DNA of 64,000 bases from Acidobacteriota bacterium (lineage in GTDB: Bacteria; Acidobacteriota; Thermoanaerobaculia; UBA5066): contig JADJVE010000003.1 in assembly GCA_016716715.1 (NCBI GenBank), forward strand, positions 310,001 to 374,000. Direction: 5' to 3'. The notes under the pieces were generated by a model. It made no database searches. It was not told the DNA's origin and saw only the letters and a list, made by a program, of their open reading frames with translations. Below are positions 24,133 through 32,706 of this stretch, piece by piece; the stretch's first letter is position 1, and each line of letters starts with the position of its first letter. Made by a program: the position numbers and the translations under genes.

Positions 24133-26379
24133 CTAGCTCGCCGTCTCGACCGGCTCGGGTCCCGCAGCGCGCTCGGCGGCCTCGAAGACCTCGGCGCCGC
24201 GGTTCTGGAACGCCTCGACGGCCTTCATCACTCTCCGCCGCGCGTCCTCGACGAAGAGGGTCTGCGAGTCGACCGCGGCCTCGCCTTCCTTCGGCACGAG
24301 GCGCACGTACGTCCCGTCGGCCTTCAGCTCGCGCGCGCGCACGTTGTCCCGCCACATCGTGTCGAGCGCCTCGACGACCTGCTTCGCGAGCGCGGGCTCC
24401 ACGACCGGGAACGCGATCTCGACGCGGCGGAAGAAGTTTCTCTGCATCCAGTCCGCCGACGAGAGCCAGACCTCCCGCTCTCCGCCGTTCTCGAAGACGA
24501 ACGCGCGGCTGTGCTCGAGGAAGCGGCCGACGATCGAGCGGACGCGGATCGTCTCGGAGACGCCCGCCAGGCCCGGCTTCAGGCAGCAGATGCCGCGCAC
24601 GAGGAGATCGACCGGAACGCCGGCCTGCGACGCCTCGTAGAGCGCGGCGATGACTTTCGGGTCGACGAGCGCGTTCATCTTCGCGCGGATGCCCGACGGC
24701 CGGCCCGCGCGCGCGTGCGCCGTCTCCCGAGCGATGGCCTCGAGGACCCACTTGTGGAGGTCCTTCGGCGCGGTCACGAGGCGCGCGTACGTCGTCCGCC
24801 CGGCGAATGCCGTGAGCGCGTTGAAGAAGCGCGTCGCGTCCTCGCCGAACTCGGGCCGACACGTCATGAGGCCGATGTCGGTGTACGTGCGCGCCGTCGA
24901 GGAGTTGTAGTTGCCCGTCCCGAGGTGGACGTATCGCCGGATCTCGTCCTTCTCGCGGCGCACGACCAGGGCGATTTTCCCGTGCGTCTTGAGGCCGACG
25001 ACGCCGTACACCACGTGGACGCCCGCCTGCTCGAGCGACTTGGCCCACGTGATGTTGTTCACCTCGTCGAAGCGCGCCTTGAGCTCCACGAGGACGGCCA
25101 CCTGCTTGCCGTTCTCGGCCGCGCGGACGAGGGCCGGGATGAGCCCCGAGTCGGGGTTCGTCCGGTAGAGCGTCATCTTGATCGCGACCGTCTTCGAGTC
25201 CTCCGACGCCCGCTCGATCATCTCGACGACCGGCGAGAACGAGTCGTACGGGTGGTGGAGGAGGATGTCGCCGGCGCGGATCGCCGCGAAGATCGACGTG
25301 TCGGGCTGGGTGAGGATCGCCGGCACGGCTGGCGAGAACGGGGCGTCCTTGAGATCGCGGCGGTCGAGCTTCAGGAGCGACATGAGGTCGCCCGGGCCGA
25401 GCGGCCCGTCCACCTCGTAGATCTCGTTCTCCGTGATCTCGAGCTGCTTGACGAGGAGCTTGCGGACGCGCTTCGGCGTCTTCGGGGCCACCTCGAGGCG
25501 CACGACGGCCCCGAAGCGGCGGCGGCGGACCTCCTGCTCGATCGTCGCGAGGAGGTCCGAGGCCTCGTCCTCCTGGATCTCGATGTCGGCGTCGCGCGTC
25601 ACCCGGAAGAGGTGCGACGAGACGATTTCGAGGCCGGGGAAGAGGTCGGCGAGGTTCGCCTGCAGCAGGGACTCGAGGAAGAGGAACTCGGCCTTCTCCG
25701 GCTTGACCTTCTTCTTGCCCTCGAGGATCTCGCGCAGCGGGAGGAGGCGCGGCAGGACCTGCGGCACCTTCACGCGCGCGAATTTCACGTCGCCGGTCTC
25801 GGGGTTCTTCACCTCGACGGCGAAGTTCATCGAGAGGTTCGAGAGGAACGGGAACGGGTGGCCCGGGTCCACGGCGAGAGGCGTGAGGACGGGCAGGACG
25901 TTCCGCCGGAAGTACGCGGTCGCGCCCGTGCGCTGCTCCTCGGTGAGGGCGTCCCACGTCAGCACGGCGATCCCGCTGGCGGCCAGCTTCGGAAGGAGGT
26001 CGGCCACGAGGCAGGCGGTCTGGCGCGCCTCCATCTCCTGGACCGTCGTCCGGATCTGCGCGAGCGCCTCGGCCGGCTGGAGGCGGTCGTCCGCGTGCTC
26101 GACGACCTCCGAGGAGAGCTGGTCGAGGAGGCCCGACACGCGGATCATGAAGAACTCGTCGAGGTTCGTCTCCGTGATGCAGAGGAACTTCAGGCGCTCG
26201 AGGAGCGGCCAGCGCTCGTCGAACGCCTCGTCGAGGACCCGCTGGTTGAACGCGAGCCACGAGAGCTCGCGGTTCAGGAGGGGCTGCCCGGGGCCCGCCG
26301 GAACGGGCGCGGCGGACGGCTCGGATTCGACGAGGACGAGCTTGCGGCGGCGCTTGGGTCGGGGTTCGTTGTGAAACAT
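24133..26379 (-). CDS. ppk: Polyphosphate kinase 1
   Basis: 748 residues, slightly longer than the usual 690-720. N domain opens with LNRELSWLAFNQRVLDEAF; head domain with HPFPFLSNLSMNFAV; the catalytic core includes TLYRTNPDSGLIPALVRAA, the phosphohistidine region KTHGKIALVVRRE (His at about residue 464), YVHLGTGNYNSSTARTYTDI (C1) and LVRGICCLKPG with SADWMQRN (C2). It reversibly polymerises the gamma phosphate of ATP into polyphosphate at the inner membrane. A pyrophosphatase gene lies 1.4 kb away and a DUF47/PiT phosphate uptake pair 26 kb away, in line with active phosphate storage. Confidence 0.96.
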   Translation of the reverse strand: MFHNEPRPKRRRKLVLVESEPSAAPVPAGPGQPLLNRELSWLAFNQRVLDEAFDERWPLLERLKFLCITETNLDEFFMIRVSGLLDQLSSEVVEHADDRLQPAEALAQIRTTVQEMEARQTACLVADLLPKLAASGIAVLTWDALTEEQRTGATAYFRRNVLPVLTPLAVDPGHPFPFLSNLSMNFAVEVKNPETGDVKFARVKVPQVLPRLLPLREILEGKKKVKPEKAEFLFLESLLQANLADLFPGLEIVSSHLFRVTRDADIEIQEDEASDLLATIEQEVRRRRFGAVVRLEVAPKTPKRVRKLLVKQLEITENEIYEVDGPLGPGDLMSLLKLDRRDLKDAPFSPAVPAILTQPDTSIFAAIRAGDILLHHPYDSFSPVVEMIERASEDSKTVAIKMTLYRTNPDSGLIPALVRAAENGKQVAVLVELKARFDEVNNITWAKSLEQAGVHVVYGVVGLKTHGKIALVVRREKDEIRRYVHLGTGNYNSSTARTYTDIGLMTCRPEFGEDATRFFNALTAFAGRTTYARLVTAPKDLHKWVLEAIARETAHARAGRPSGIRAKMNALVDPKVIAALYEASQAGVPVDLLVRGICCLKPGLAGVSETIRVRSIVGRFLEHSRAFVFENGGEREVWLSSADWMQRNFFRRVEIAFPVVEPALAKQVVEALDTMWRDNVRARELKADGTYVRLVPKEGEAAVDSQTLFVEDARRRVMKAVEAFQNRGAEVFEAAERAAGPEPVETAS

Positions 26380-26414
26380 GGCGGGGCCCGTGACGGGAGG
26401 GGAAGGATACCCCT

Positions 26415-26442
26415 GCCGCGTGAAGCGGGCCTTTTACGCGGC
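26415..26442 (-). terminator. Stem-loop between the DUF4301 gene and ppk
   Basis: GCCGCGT and ACGCGGC form a perfect 7-base-pair stem around a 14-base loop just downstream of the DUF4301 stop on the minus strand. No U-tract follows, so it could be a weak terminator, an attenuator ahead of ppk, or an RNA-stabilising hairpin. Confidence 0.35.
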
Positions 26443-26444
26443 GT

Positions 26445-27728
26445 TCAGGAGCGGTGCTCGGGCCGGAGGAGGTCGAGGACGGTCTTGACTGGAGCGAACG
26501 TCTCCTTCGGGACCTCGACGAAGGCGGTCTCCCAGAAGGCCATCGCTCCGTTCCATAACCCTGGCCGCTCCAATGCTTTGAGCGGCCTTCCCTCGTTGGT
26601 CTTCGAGGCGATGAAGACTGCGTTCTCGTCCACGAAACGGCCGAGGTCGAAGGGGTCGCCGGCCGTGTTTCTGAGGGAGCAGGCGAGGTCGACGGGATTG
26701 AAGTGGGTGGCGGTCCTCCAGATGGCGGCCTGACCCGGGTCGGCGAGGTCCACCTGTGCCGACTCGACGATCTGGAGGCTCTCGCCCTGCGGCCCGGCTA
26801 CCCAGAACGGCCCGCCGCCGGGCTCGCCCTCGTTGCGCACGACGCCGCAGACCCGGATGGGGCGGTCGCGACGGCTCGCGCGCTCGAGCTCGACGAGGAG
26901 GCCGGTCAGGAGCCGTTTCCACAGGAGGGTCGGGCCGCGGCGCGCGTCCGGGACGACGTTGTCGACGTTCTTCACGAGGACGACGTCGCCGCCCGCGCGC
27001 GCCACGTCGCCGAGATTCTTCAGCAGCGCTCCGTGCCCGCCGGGGCGGAAGAGGAGGCCGCCGGAGGCCGTGCGGAAAGGGCCTCCGTCCGCGCCGCCCG
27101 CGATCGTGTCGGTCGAGGGAGATTGCTCCGAGAACGAGACCGAGAAACGCGCGCCCGTCGCGCGCTCGACGCGCGGCCGGATCTCCGCGAGCTTGTCCTC
27201 GAAAGCCTTGCGATGCTCGGGCGACACGGTGAAATGGACGCGGCAGAGCCCGGCGGCGTCGAGCACAGTACCAGCGGCCTCATAAAGATGTTCTTCGAAA
27301 GGGGTTCTTGGGCCGTCCGGGTACTTGTGAAACGGCAGAAGCCCCTTGGGTGTTGCCGCGAGAGCACCGAGAGCACCGAGATCGCCGGAGTCGCCGAACG
27401 CGAACGCCCCCCTGCTTTCGAAGAATCTCTTCCTCTCGGCGGTCTCCTCTCCGCCCGCGCCGAGGAACTCGAACATCCGGCTCGCAGCGCCCGAGGCCGG
27501 CACGAACTTCGTGAGCCGCCCGGCCCGAGCGGCTTCGTCGGCCAGCGCGAGGAGCTCCGCGTGGTCCTTCTCGGCGAGGCTCAGGACGCCGTCGCCGGTC
27601 GTCGCGGCGCGCGCGAGCCTCTGGGGGGCGGGCGACTCGCGGAAGAGCGCAAGCTGCCGCGCGACTTCCGCCTCGGTCAGCCCGTGAGACGCGATCGCCG
27701 CGCGGTCGGCGGCCGAGAGCGCTTCCAT
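26445..27728 (-). CDS. DUF4301 family protein (nucleotidyltransferase-like)
   Basis: 427 residues, the whole length of a DUF4301 protein. TKFVPASGAASRMFEFL (about 73-90), GGHGALLKNL (about 230-240) and LVKNVDNVVPD (about 251) resemble the substrate loops of sugar-1-phosphate nucleotidyltransferases, though the family has no proven reaction. HFNPVDLACSLRNT near the C-terminus is also conserved in type. The gene is unusual in base composition: it holds two inverted copies of the dispersed AT-rich repeat (27284-27304 and 27408-27432) and GC-stem/AT-loop hairpins at 26563-26587 and about 26589-26607. It precedes ppk on the same strand and is divergent from ppa. Confidence 0.85.
   Translation of the reverse strand: MEALSAADRAAIASHGLTEAEVARQLALFRESPAPQRLARAATTGDGVLSLAEKDHAELLALADEAARAGRLTKFVPASGAASRMFEFLGAGGEETAERKRFFESRGAFAFGDSGDLGALGALAATPKGLLPFHKYPDGPRTPFEEHLYEAAGTVLDAAGLCRVHFTVSPEHRKAFEDKLAEIRPRVERATGARFSVSFSEQSPSTDTIAGGADGGPFRTASGGLLFRPGGHGALLKNLGDVARAGGDVVLVKNVDNVVPDARRGPTLLWKRLLTGLLVELERASRRDRPIRVCGVVRNEGEPGGGPFWVAGPQGESLQIVESAQVDLADPGQAAIWRTATHFNPVDLACSLRNTAGDPFDLGRFVDENAVFIASKTNEGRPLKALERPGLWNGAMAFWETAFVEVPKETFAPVKTVLDLLRPEHRS
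27284..27432. repeat. Inverted pair of the AT-rich dispersed repeat inside the DUF4301 gene
   Basis: Forward copy AAAGATGTTCTTCGAAAGGG (27284-27303); reverse copy, read on the minus strand as GAAGAGATTCTTCGAAAGCA, at about 27408-27432. Spacing about 100 bases. The arms share TTCTTCGAAAG. Confidence 0.7.
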
Positions 27729-27751
27729 CGCGCTCAGGATAACCTTGACGC

Positions 27752-28369
27752 ATGGACGTACCAGCGCAGTTCGCGGCCCACCCCTGGCACGGCGTGGACC
27801 CCGGCCCGGAGTTCCCGGCCGTCTTCACGGCGTTCATCGAAATCGTCCCGACGGACACCGTCAAGTACGAGCTCGACAAGGCGACCGGCATCCTGAAGGT
27901 GGACAGGCCCCAGCTCTTCTCGAACGTGTGCCCGACGCTCTACGGGCTCGTCCCGCGTACGTTCTGCGGGACGCGCGTCGCGAAGGTCTGCGAGGAGAAG
28001 ACCGGCCGCACGGGGCTCAAGGGCGACGGCGATCCGATGGACGTCTGCGTCCTCACGGAGAAGCCCATCACGCACGCGCAGATCCTCGTGCCCGCCGTCC
28101 CGATCGGCGGCTTCAGGATGCTCGACAACGACGAGGTGGACGACAAGATCCTCGCCGTTCTCAAGGGCGACGCCGTCTACGGCGCGCTCGCGGACGTCAC
28201 CGAGATGCCGAAGTCGCTCGTGGACCGGCTCCGCCACTACTTCCTCACGTACAAGCAGAAACCCGGCGAGCCGGCCCAGTCCGTCGAGATCACGCACGTC
28301 TACGGGCGCGACGAGGCCCTCGCCGTCCTTGCGGCGAGCCGCGACGACTACCGGGCGCGCTTCGGCTGA
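27752..28369 (+). CDS. ppa: Inorganic pyrophosphatase (family I-like)
   Basis: 205 residues. The family I signature with metal-binding aspartates is clear in [16 protein letters not shown] (about 90-106), and [15 protein letters not shown] corresponds to the E/K-rich substrate loop. [13 protein letters not shown] supplies the further active-site Asp residues. It hydrolyses pyrophosphate to phosphate in the cytosol, driving biosynthetic reactions. Slightly longer than the bacterial standard (about 175) because of N- and C-terminal extensions. The gene faces away from DUF4301/ppk and converges with the epimerase gene (13 bases between stops). Confidence 0.93.
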   Translation: MDVPAQFAAHPWHGVDPGPEFPAVFTAFIEIVPTDTVKYELDKATGILKVDRPQLFSNVCPTLYGLVPRTFCGTRVAKVCEEKTGRTGLKGDGDPMDVCVLTEKPITHAQILVPAVPIGGFRMLDNDEVDDKILAVLKGDAVYGALADVTEMPKSLVDRLRHYFLTYKQKPGEPAQSVEITHVYGRDEALAVLAASRDDYRARFG

Positions 28370-28382
28370 GCGAGGCGATCCT

Positions 28383-29279
28383 TCAGCCCTGCGCCGCCTT
28401 CCAGGAGGCGTAGTACGTGGCCGCCTCGTCCTCGAAGCCGCCGTGCGTCGGCTGCCAGCCGAGGCGCGCGACGGCCTTGCGCGAGTCGACGTGCTGGTCG
28501 AACGCGAGCGCGGTCGCGAAGTCGCCCATCGTCTTCTGCGCCTCCGCGAGCGGGATCCAGCGGATCTCGCCTCCGAACCCGGCGGCGCGCGCCGCGGCGA
28601 GGACGAGCCGGCGGACCGGCGCGCGCGAGCGGTCCGTCACGTTGAAGACCTCGCCCGCGAGCCCGCTCTCGATCGCGCGGACGTACGCGTCCGCGACGTC
28701 GTCCGCGTGGACGGTCGCCCAGCGGTTCGAGCCGTCGCCCACGACCTCGAGGTTGCCGGCCGCCGCGCCCGCGAACCACGAGGCCGTCATGCTGCCGCCG
28801 TAGCCGTAGACGCAGCCGGGCCGGAACACGAGCCCCTTCACGCCGTGCGTCGTGAGAACGGCCTTCTCGGTTTCGAGGCGCGGAAGAGTCATCGGGAGCG
28901 GCGCGAGCGGCGACGTCTCGTCGACGAGCGTGTCGCCCGTAGGCCCGTAGACCCAGACGCCGCTCGTGTAGACCACCGTCTTGACGCCCGCCCCCCGCCC
29001 GGCGAGGGACAGGAGCGAATGCACGGCCGCCCGGTCGAGGGCCATCGTGTCCGTCGTGTAGTCGGCGGCGACGTGGATCAGCGTCGAGCAGTCCTCGGCG
29101 CCCCTCCAGCTGCCGGGGTCCTGGAGGGCGCCCTGGACGGCGTGGATCTCGTGGCGCTCGAGGCGGGCCGCGCCCGCGTCGGTGCGCGTGAGGCCGAGGA
29201 CGTGGTGGCCGCGGCGGCGGAGCGCCGTCGCGACGCGGAATCCGATGTGGCCGGTGGCGCCGGTGACGAAGATCTTCAT
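28383..29279 (-). CDS. NAD-dependent epimerase/dehydratase family protein
   Basis: 298 residues from ATG 29279. Extended short-chain dehydrogenase with the Rossmann motif [11 protein letters not shown] at residues 5-15. The catalytic triad is degenerate: the Thr/Ser is in [10 protein letters not shown], where the tyrosine of a YxxxK would be expected near [10 protein letters not shown] but is replaced, so it may be a reductase-like or non-epimerising member. [11 protein letters not shown] and [14 protein letters not shown] are typical of the family. Substrate unknown. Divergent from the ferredoxin gene with only 24 bases between starts. Confidence 0.85.
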   Translation of the reverse strand: MKIFVTGATGHIGFRVATALRRRGHHVLGLTRTDAGAARLERHEIHAVQGALQDPGSWRGAEDCSTLIHVAADYTTDTMALDRAAVHSLLSLAGRGAGVKTVVYTSGVWVYGPTGDTLVDETSPLAPLPMTLPRLETEKAVLTTHGVKGLVFRPGCVYGYGGSMTASWFAGAAAGNLEVVGDGSNRWATVHADDVADAYVRAIESGLAGEVFNVTDRSRAPVRRLVLAAARAAGFGGEIRWIPLAEAQKTMGDFATALAFDQHVDSRKAVARLGWQPTHGGFEDEAATYYASWKAAQG

Positions 29280-29303
29280 GCCGGGGATTATCCTTCTCCC
29301 CTC

Positions 29304-29696
29304 ATGGACGAGCGGGACGATTCGACCGGGGGGCTCGCGGGGATCGCCCGGTCGCTCGGGATCCCGAACGCGCGGCGGCACATCTTCCTGTGCTCGGACC
29401 CCGCGAAGCCGAAGTGCTGCGACCGGGACCGCGGCGTCGCCGCGTGGGACTACCTCAAGGCGCGCCTCAGGGAGCTCGGCCTCGCGGACTCGGGCGAAGT
29501 TCTCCGGACGCGGGCGAACTGCCTGCGCGTCTGCGCGGGCGGCCCGATCGCCGTCGTCTATCCCGAGGGGACGTGGTACCGGGACTGCGACCCGCCGGTC
29601 CTCGAGCGGATCATCACGGAGCACCTCGTGGGCGGCAGGCCCGTGGCCGAATACGTGATCGTGGAGCACGCGCTGCCCGGCGGCGAGGGAACTTGA
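29304..29696 (+). CDS. Thioredoxin-like 2Fe-2S ferredoxin
   Basis: 130 residues from ATG 29304. [14 protein letters not shown] (about 27-40), [18 protein letters not shown] (about 72-90) and WYRDCDPP show the cysteine pattern of the thioredoxin-fold [2Fe-2S] ferredoxin family (NuoE-like/COG3411), with cluster ligands in CX8-12C and CX3C arrangements. These act as cytosolic electron carriers; partners vary. The stop overlaps a TTG start of the next gene (TTGA), so the unknown downstream protein is co-translated and may be functionally linked. Confidence 0.85.
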   Translation: MDERDDSTGGLAGIARSLGIPNARRHIFLCSDPAKPKCCDRDRGVAAWDYLKARLRELGLADSGEVLRTRANCLRVCAGGPIAVVYPEGTWYRDCDPPVLERIITEHLVGGRPVAEYVIVEHALPGGEGT

Positions 29697-30739
29697 GCTC
29701 CACCCCCTTCGACCCGGGCCCCGGCTTCGTCGACGACCTCTACGCGCGTCTCCTGATCGACGACGCATGGGCGCTCCGGGACGAGCGTTCGTTCTCCTGG
29801 TGGCCGCACCGGGTCGTGCAGCGCGTCCACGCCGAGGAGCCGGTCGGCGAGGGCGAGGGTGCGGCGAGCCGCGTGCACGTCGAGACGGATGTCCTCTTCG
29901 CGGACGCCGTCACGGTCCGGCAGGCGGCCGTCCTCGCGGACCTGCTGCGCTATCCGCCGCTTGCGTCCTTCGTGGTCGACCGCGAGGACGGCGTGGTCCG
30001 GCTCTGGTCTGCGGCCCTCGTCACGAAGGAGACGGCGCCCGTCGCGCTCGGCTTCCTCTCGGCGTCGGCGGCCCTTCAGGCGATCTATGCCGAGGGCGGG
30101 CGCGAGGGGCTGGAGGACGAGCTCGGCCTGCCCGCCGCCGCGAGCGAGCATCCGAAGTCCGGCTCGCGTCCGCACCCGGACGGAATGCTCGACCTGCTCT
30201 CGGCGCGGATCGCCCCCGAGGGCAAGCACCTCTCCCGGTTCACGGACCCCGCCGACTGGCATGCCGCCGCGGACGCGCTCGGTCCGTTCGGCGCGCGCGC
30301 GGAAGCCTCGCCGCGGGGGCTGGACGCCCGGCTGCCGTTCCTCGACCCGCTCGAGGGCACGCATCCGCTCGGCCCACGACTCTCGGCGCTCCTGCAGGCG
30401 CGGCACTCCGAGCGCCACCCGGAGATGGGGACGGGCGTCTTCATCCGCCTCTTCCTGCCCGCCGACGCCGCTCCTGCGACGCCCGACGTCGCCCTGAACC
30501 TCAACCTGAAGGAGCGCGAGATGCCGTTCGCGATCGACGCGACGGGCGCCTGGACGATCGAGTCGCCCGAGGCGAGCTTCGAGTTCGGGACTCTCGCCGG
30601 TGCCCCGCGGCTCTGTTACGTGAGGTTCGTCCCGAACGCGCTCCACCTGCCGGGGCTCCTGCCGGCCCTCGCGGCCGACATGGCGCGCCGCGCGGACGCG
30701 GCGCGCGAGCACCTGCACGAGGTCATTTCGCCGGAGTGA
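29693..30739 (+). CDS. Protein of unknown function coupled to the 2Fe-2S ferredoxin
   Basis: 348 residues if translation begins at TTG 29693, which overlaps the ferredoxin stop (TTGA). No ATG or GTG occurs in frame before the conserved-looking N-terminal part ([29 protein letters not shown]), so a TTG start is favoured. The protein is cytosolic in character, alpha/beta, with [22 protein letters not shown] and a long C-terminal domain. No signal peptide, membrane segment or catalytic signature is seen, and I do not recognise the family. It overlaps the 3' end of the convergent msrB gene by 17 bases. Confidence 0.7.
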   Translation: MSSTPFDPGPGFVDDLYARLLIDDAWALRDERSFSWWPHRVVQRVHAEEPVGEGEGAASRVHVETDVLFADAVTVRQAAVLADLLRYPPLASFVVDREDGVVRLWSAALVTKETAPVALGFLSASAALQAIYAEGGREGLEDELGLPAAASEHPKSGSRPHPDGMLDLLSARIAPEGKHLSRFTDPADWHAAADALGPFGARAEASPRGLDARLPFLDPLEGTHPLGPRLSALLQARHSERHPEMGTGVFIRLFLPADAAPATPDVALNLNLKEREMPFAIDATGAWTIESPEASFEFGTLAGAPRLCYVRFVPNALHLPGLLPALAADMARRADAAREHLHEVISPE

Positions 30740-31247
30740 ACTTCAGGGCCGTCCCGTTCATGCAGTAACGGAGGCCGGTCGGCTTCGGCCCGTCGGGGAA
30801 GACGTGGCCGAGGTGCGCGTCGCAGCGGCGGCAGAGGACCTCCGTGCGGACCGTGAAGAAGGTGTTGTCGCTCTCTTCGCGGACGGCGCCCTTCGCGATG
30901 GGCTGCCAGAAGCTCGGCCAGCCCGTCCCGGACTCGAACTTCGTTTCCGAGTCGAAGAGCGGGAGATCGCAGCACACGCACGAGTAGGTGCCCCTGGCGT
31001 GGTTGTCCCAGTTCGGGCCCGTGAACGCGCGCTCGGTGCCCTTCTTACGCGTGACGTTGTACTGCGCGGGCGTCAGGATCTTCTTCCACTCCTCGTCGGT
31101 CTTGATCACGCGGTCGTGTGAGGCGGCGGGCGACGCGGACGCGGTCATCGGAGCTCCTTTGGATGAGGGCTCGGGGCCGGCCACGAGGAGGGCGCCGGCG
31201 GCGAGGATGGGGAGGGTCGCGGCGAGGACGAGGCGGCGGCGGTGCAT
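30723..31247 (-). CDS. msrB: Peptide-methionine (R)-S-oxide reductase MsrB, exported
   Basis: 174 residues from ATG 31247 (a GTG two codons upstream at 31253 is possible). A signal/anchor segment ([21 protein letters not shown]) leads a Ser/Ala/Pro linker, so the enzyme works outside the cytoplasm. MsrB fold: zinc-binding CVCC (about 92-95) and CRRC (about 141-144) pairs, [20 protein letters not shown] and the catalytic cysteine in RYCMNG near residue 163. It repairs methionine-R-sulfoxide in proteins; reductant unknown. 33 bases downstream of the PLP decarboxylase gene on the same strand. Confidence 0.93.
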   Translation of the reverse strand: MHRRRLVLAATLPILAAGALLVAGPEPSSKGAPMTASASPAASHDRVIKTDEEWKKILTPAQYNVTRKKGTERAFTGPNWDNHARGTYSCVCCDLPLFDSETKFESGTGWPSFWQPIAKGAVREESDNTFFTVRTEVLCRRCDAHLGHVFPDGPKPTGLRYCMNGTALKFTPAK

Positions 31248-31280
31248 GTCCACAACTACGTTAGTCGGTTCGGACCCGGA

Positions 31281-32702
31281 TTATTCCCTCTGGAGCGCTG
31301 CCGCGGCGTCCCTCAGGTCGTCGAGCGCCATGCGGACCCGGTCGGCGTGCGTCCTGAAGCTCAGGATGCACATCCGGAGCGCGAATGCGTCCCCGAGGAG
31401 AGTCCCGGTCAGGAGGACGCGTTGGCGGGCGTTCACGCGCGCCATGAGGTCGCGGCTCAGGCGGTTCGAATCCGCGAGGGACGCGCCCGGCGGCGCAAGG
31501 CGGAAGGCGAAGAGGGAGAGCTGCGGCTCGGCGACGATGGCCACGCCGGGGATCTCCCGCACGGCGTCGACGGCCACCCGCGCCAGGTCCAGCTTCTCGT
31601 CCAGCGAGGCGCGAAACGCCGCGAGGCCGCAAAGCTTGATTGCGAGCCACACGGGGAGGCCGCGGAAGTTGCGCGAGAGTTCGGTCGAGATCTCGCAGAA
31701 GTCGACGCTGTCGGGGTCTTCCTGCATGCCGGGCATGTAGTGGGCCTGGACGCTGTGCGAGCGGCGGAGCGCGCCCGGGTCCTTCACGAGGAGGCACCCC
31801 GAGCCGTAGGGCATGAAGAGGCCCTTGTGGGGGTCGAGGACGATCGAGTCGGCGCGCGAGAGGCCCGTGAGCGCCCCGCGGCCGCGCTCCGTCAGCGCGA
31901 AGAACCCGCCGTACGCGGCGTCGGCGTGCAGCCACAGGGACTCCTTCGCCGCGAAGTCCGCGAGGGCGTCGAGGTCGTCCACCGCGCCCGTGTTCGTCGT
32001 ACCCGCGCTCGCGACGAGGAGGAACGGCGTGAAGCCCGCAGCGCGGTCCTCGGCCACCCGGCCGGCGAGCGCGTCGAGGCGCATCCGGAACGCGCCGTCG
32101 GACGGAATCTCGCGCAGGTTCGCCGTCGGGAAGCCCGCGAGGAGCGCGGCCTTCCGAACGCAGTGGTGGCCCTGGTCGGAGACGTAGAGCGTGCCCTTCA
32201 GAAAGTTCTCGGGCAGCTTCTCGTGGCGGGCCGCGACGACGGCGGAGAAGTTCGCGAGCGATCCGCCGGACGTCAGGAACCCGCCGGCGCTCCCCGGGTA
32301 ACCCACGGCGCGCGCGAACCAGCGGATCACGTTCGTCTCGAGCTGGACGAGCGCGGGGGCGGGCGCGAAGACGCCCGTGTAACGGTTCACGGAAGCGGAG
32401 ATGAGGTCCGCGGCCGCGGCGTAGGGCTGCCCGCCGCCGGGGATGTACGCCAGAAAGCCGGGCCCCGCGTTGTTGAAGCTCGCGGGAATCGCCTTCTCGA
32501 ACAGAAGATCCAGCAGCGGGCCGGCTGCGGTTCCCTGCTCGGGAGCCTCTCGTTCGATCAGCGATCGGGAAAGCGCGCCGGCCCCGGCGGTGCCGTCTGC
32601 CGGCTGTGCCGGGAGCGAGTTGACGTGGGCGACGACGCGCCGGACGGCGTCGTCGAGAAGCGCCCGCAGCTGCTCTTCCGACGGCTCGAGAGGGAGTCCC
32701 AC
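31281..32702 (-). CDS. PLP-dependent decarboxylase (aromatic amino acid/glutamate decarboxylase type)
   Basis: 473 residues from GTG 32702. Group II amino-acid decarboxylase fold: FTSGGSLANFSAV (here LTSGGSLANFSA), VSDQGHHCVRKAA, HADAAYGGFF, and the PLP-binding lysine in LDPHKGLFMPYG (about residue 293). The N-terminus PGFLAYIPGGGQPYAAAADL supports an aromatic-L-amino-acid-decarboxylase-like or pantothenate-related branch. Substrate cannot be read from sequence. It starts 4 bases after the glmM stop and so belongs to the folP-glmM run. Confidence 0.87.
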   Translation of the reverse strand: MGLPLEPSEEQLRALLDDAVRRVVAHVNSLPAQPADGTAGAGALSRSLIEREAPEQGTAAGPLLDLLFEKAIPASFNNAGPGFLAYIPGGGQPYAAAADLISASVNRYTGVFAPAPALVQLETNVIRWFARAVGYPGSAGGFLTSGGSLANFSAVVAARHEKLPENFLKGTLYVSDQGHHCVRKAALLAGFPTANLREIPSDGAFRMRLDALAGRVAEDRAAGFTPFLLVASAGTTNTGAVDDLDALADFAAKESLWLHADAAYGGFFALTERGRGALTGLSRADSIVLDPHKGLFMPYGSGCLLVKDPGALRRSHSVQAHYMPGMQEDPDSVDFCEISTELSRNFRGLPVWLAIKLCGLAAFRASLDEKLDLARVAVDAVREIPGVAIVAEPQLSLFAFRLAPPGASLADSNRLSRDLMARVNARQRVLLTGTLLGDAFALRMCILSFRTHADRVRMALDDLRDAAAALQRE

Positions 32703-32706
32703 GAGG

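Noticed and set aside
27361..27380. Tandem AGAGCACCG repeats, considered as a CRISPR or VNTR start
   Set aside because: Only two units of 9 bases, coding in frame in the DUF4301 gene; no spacers or further units.
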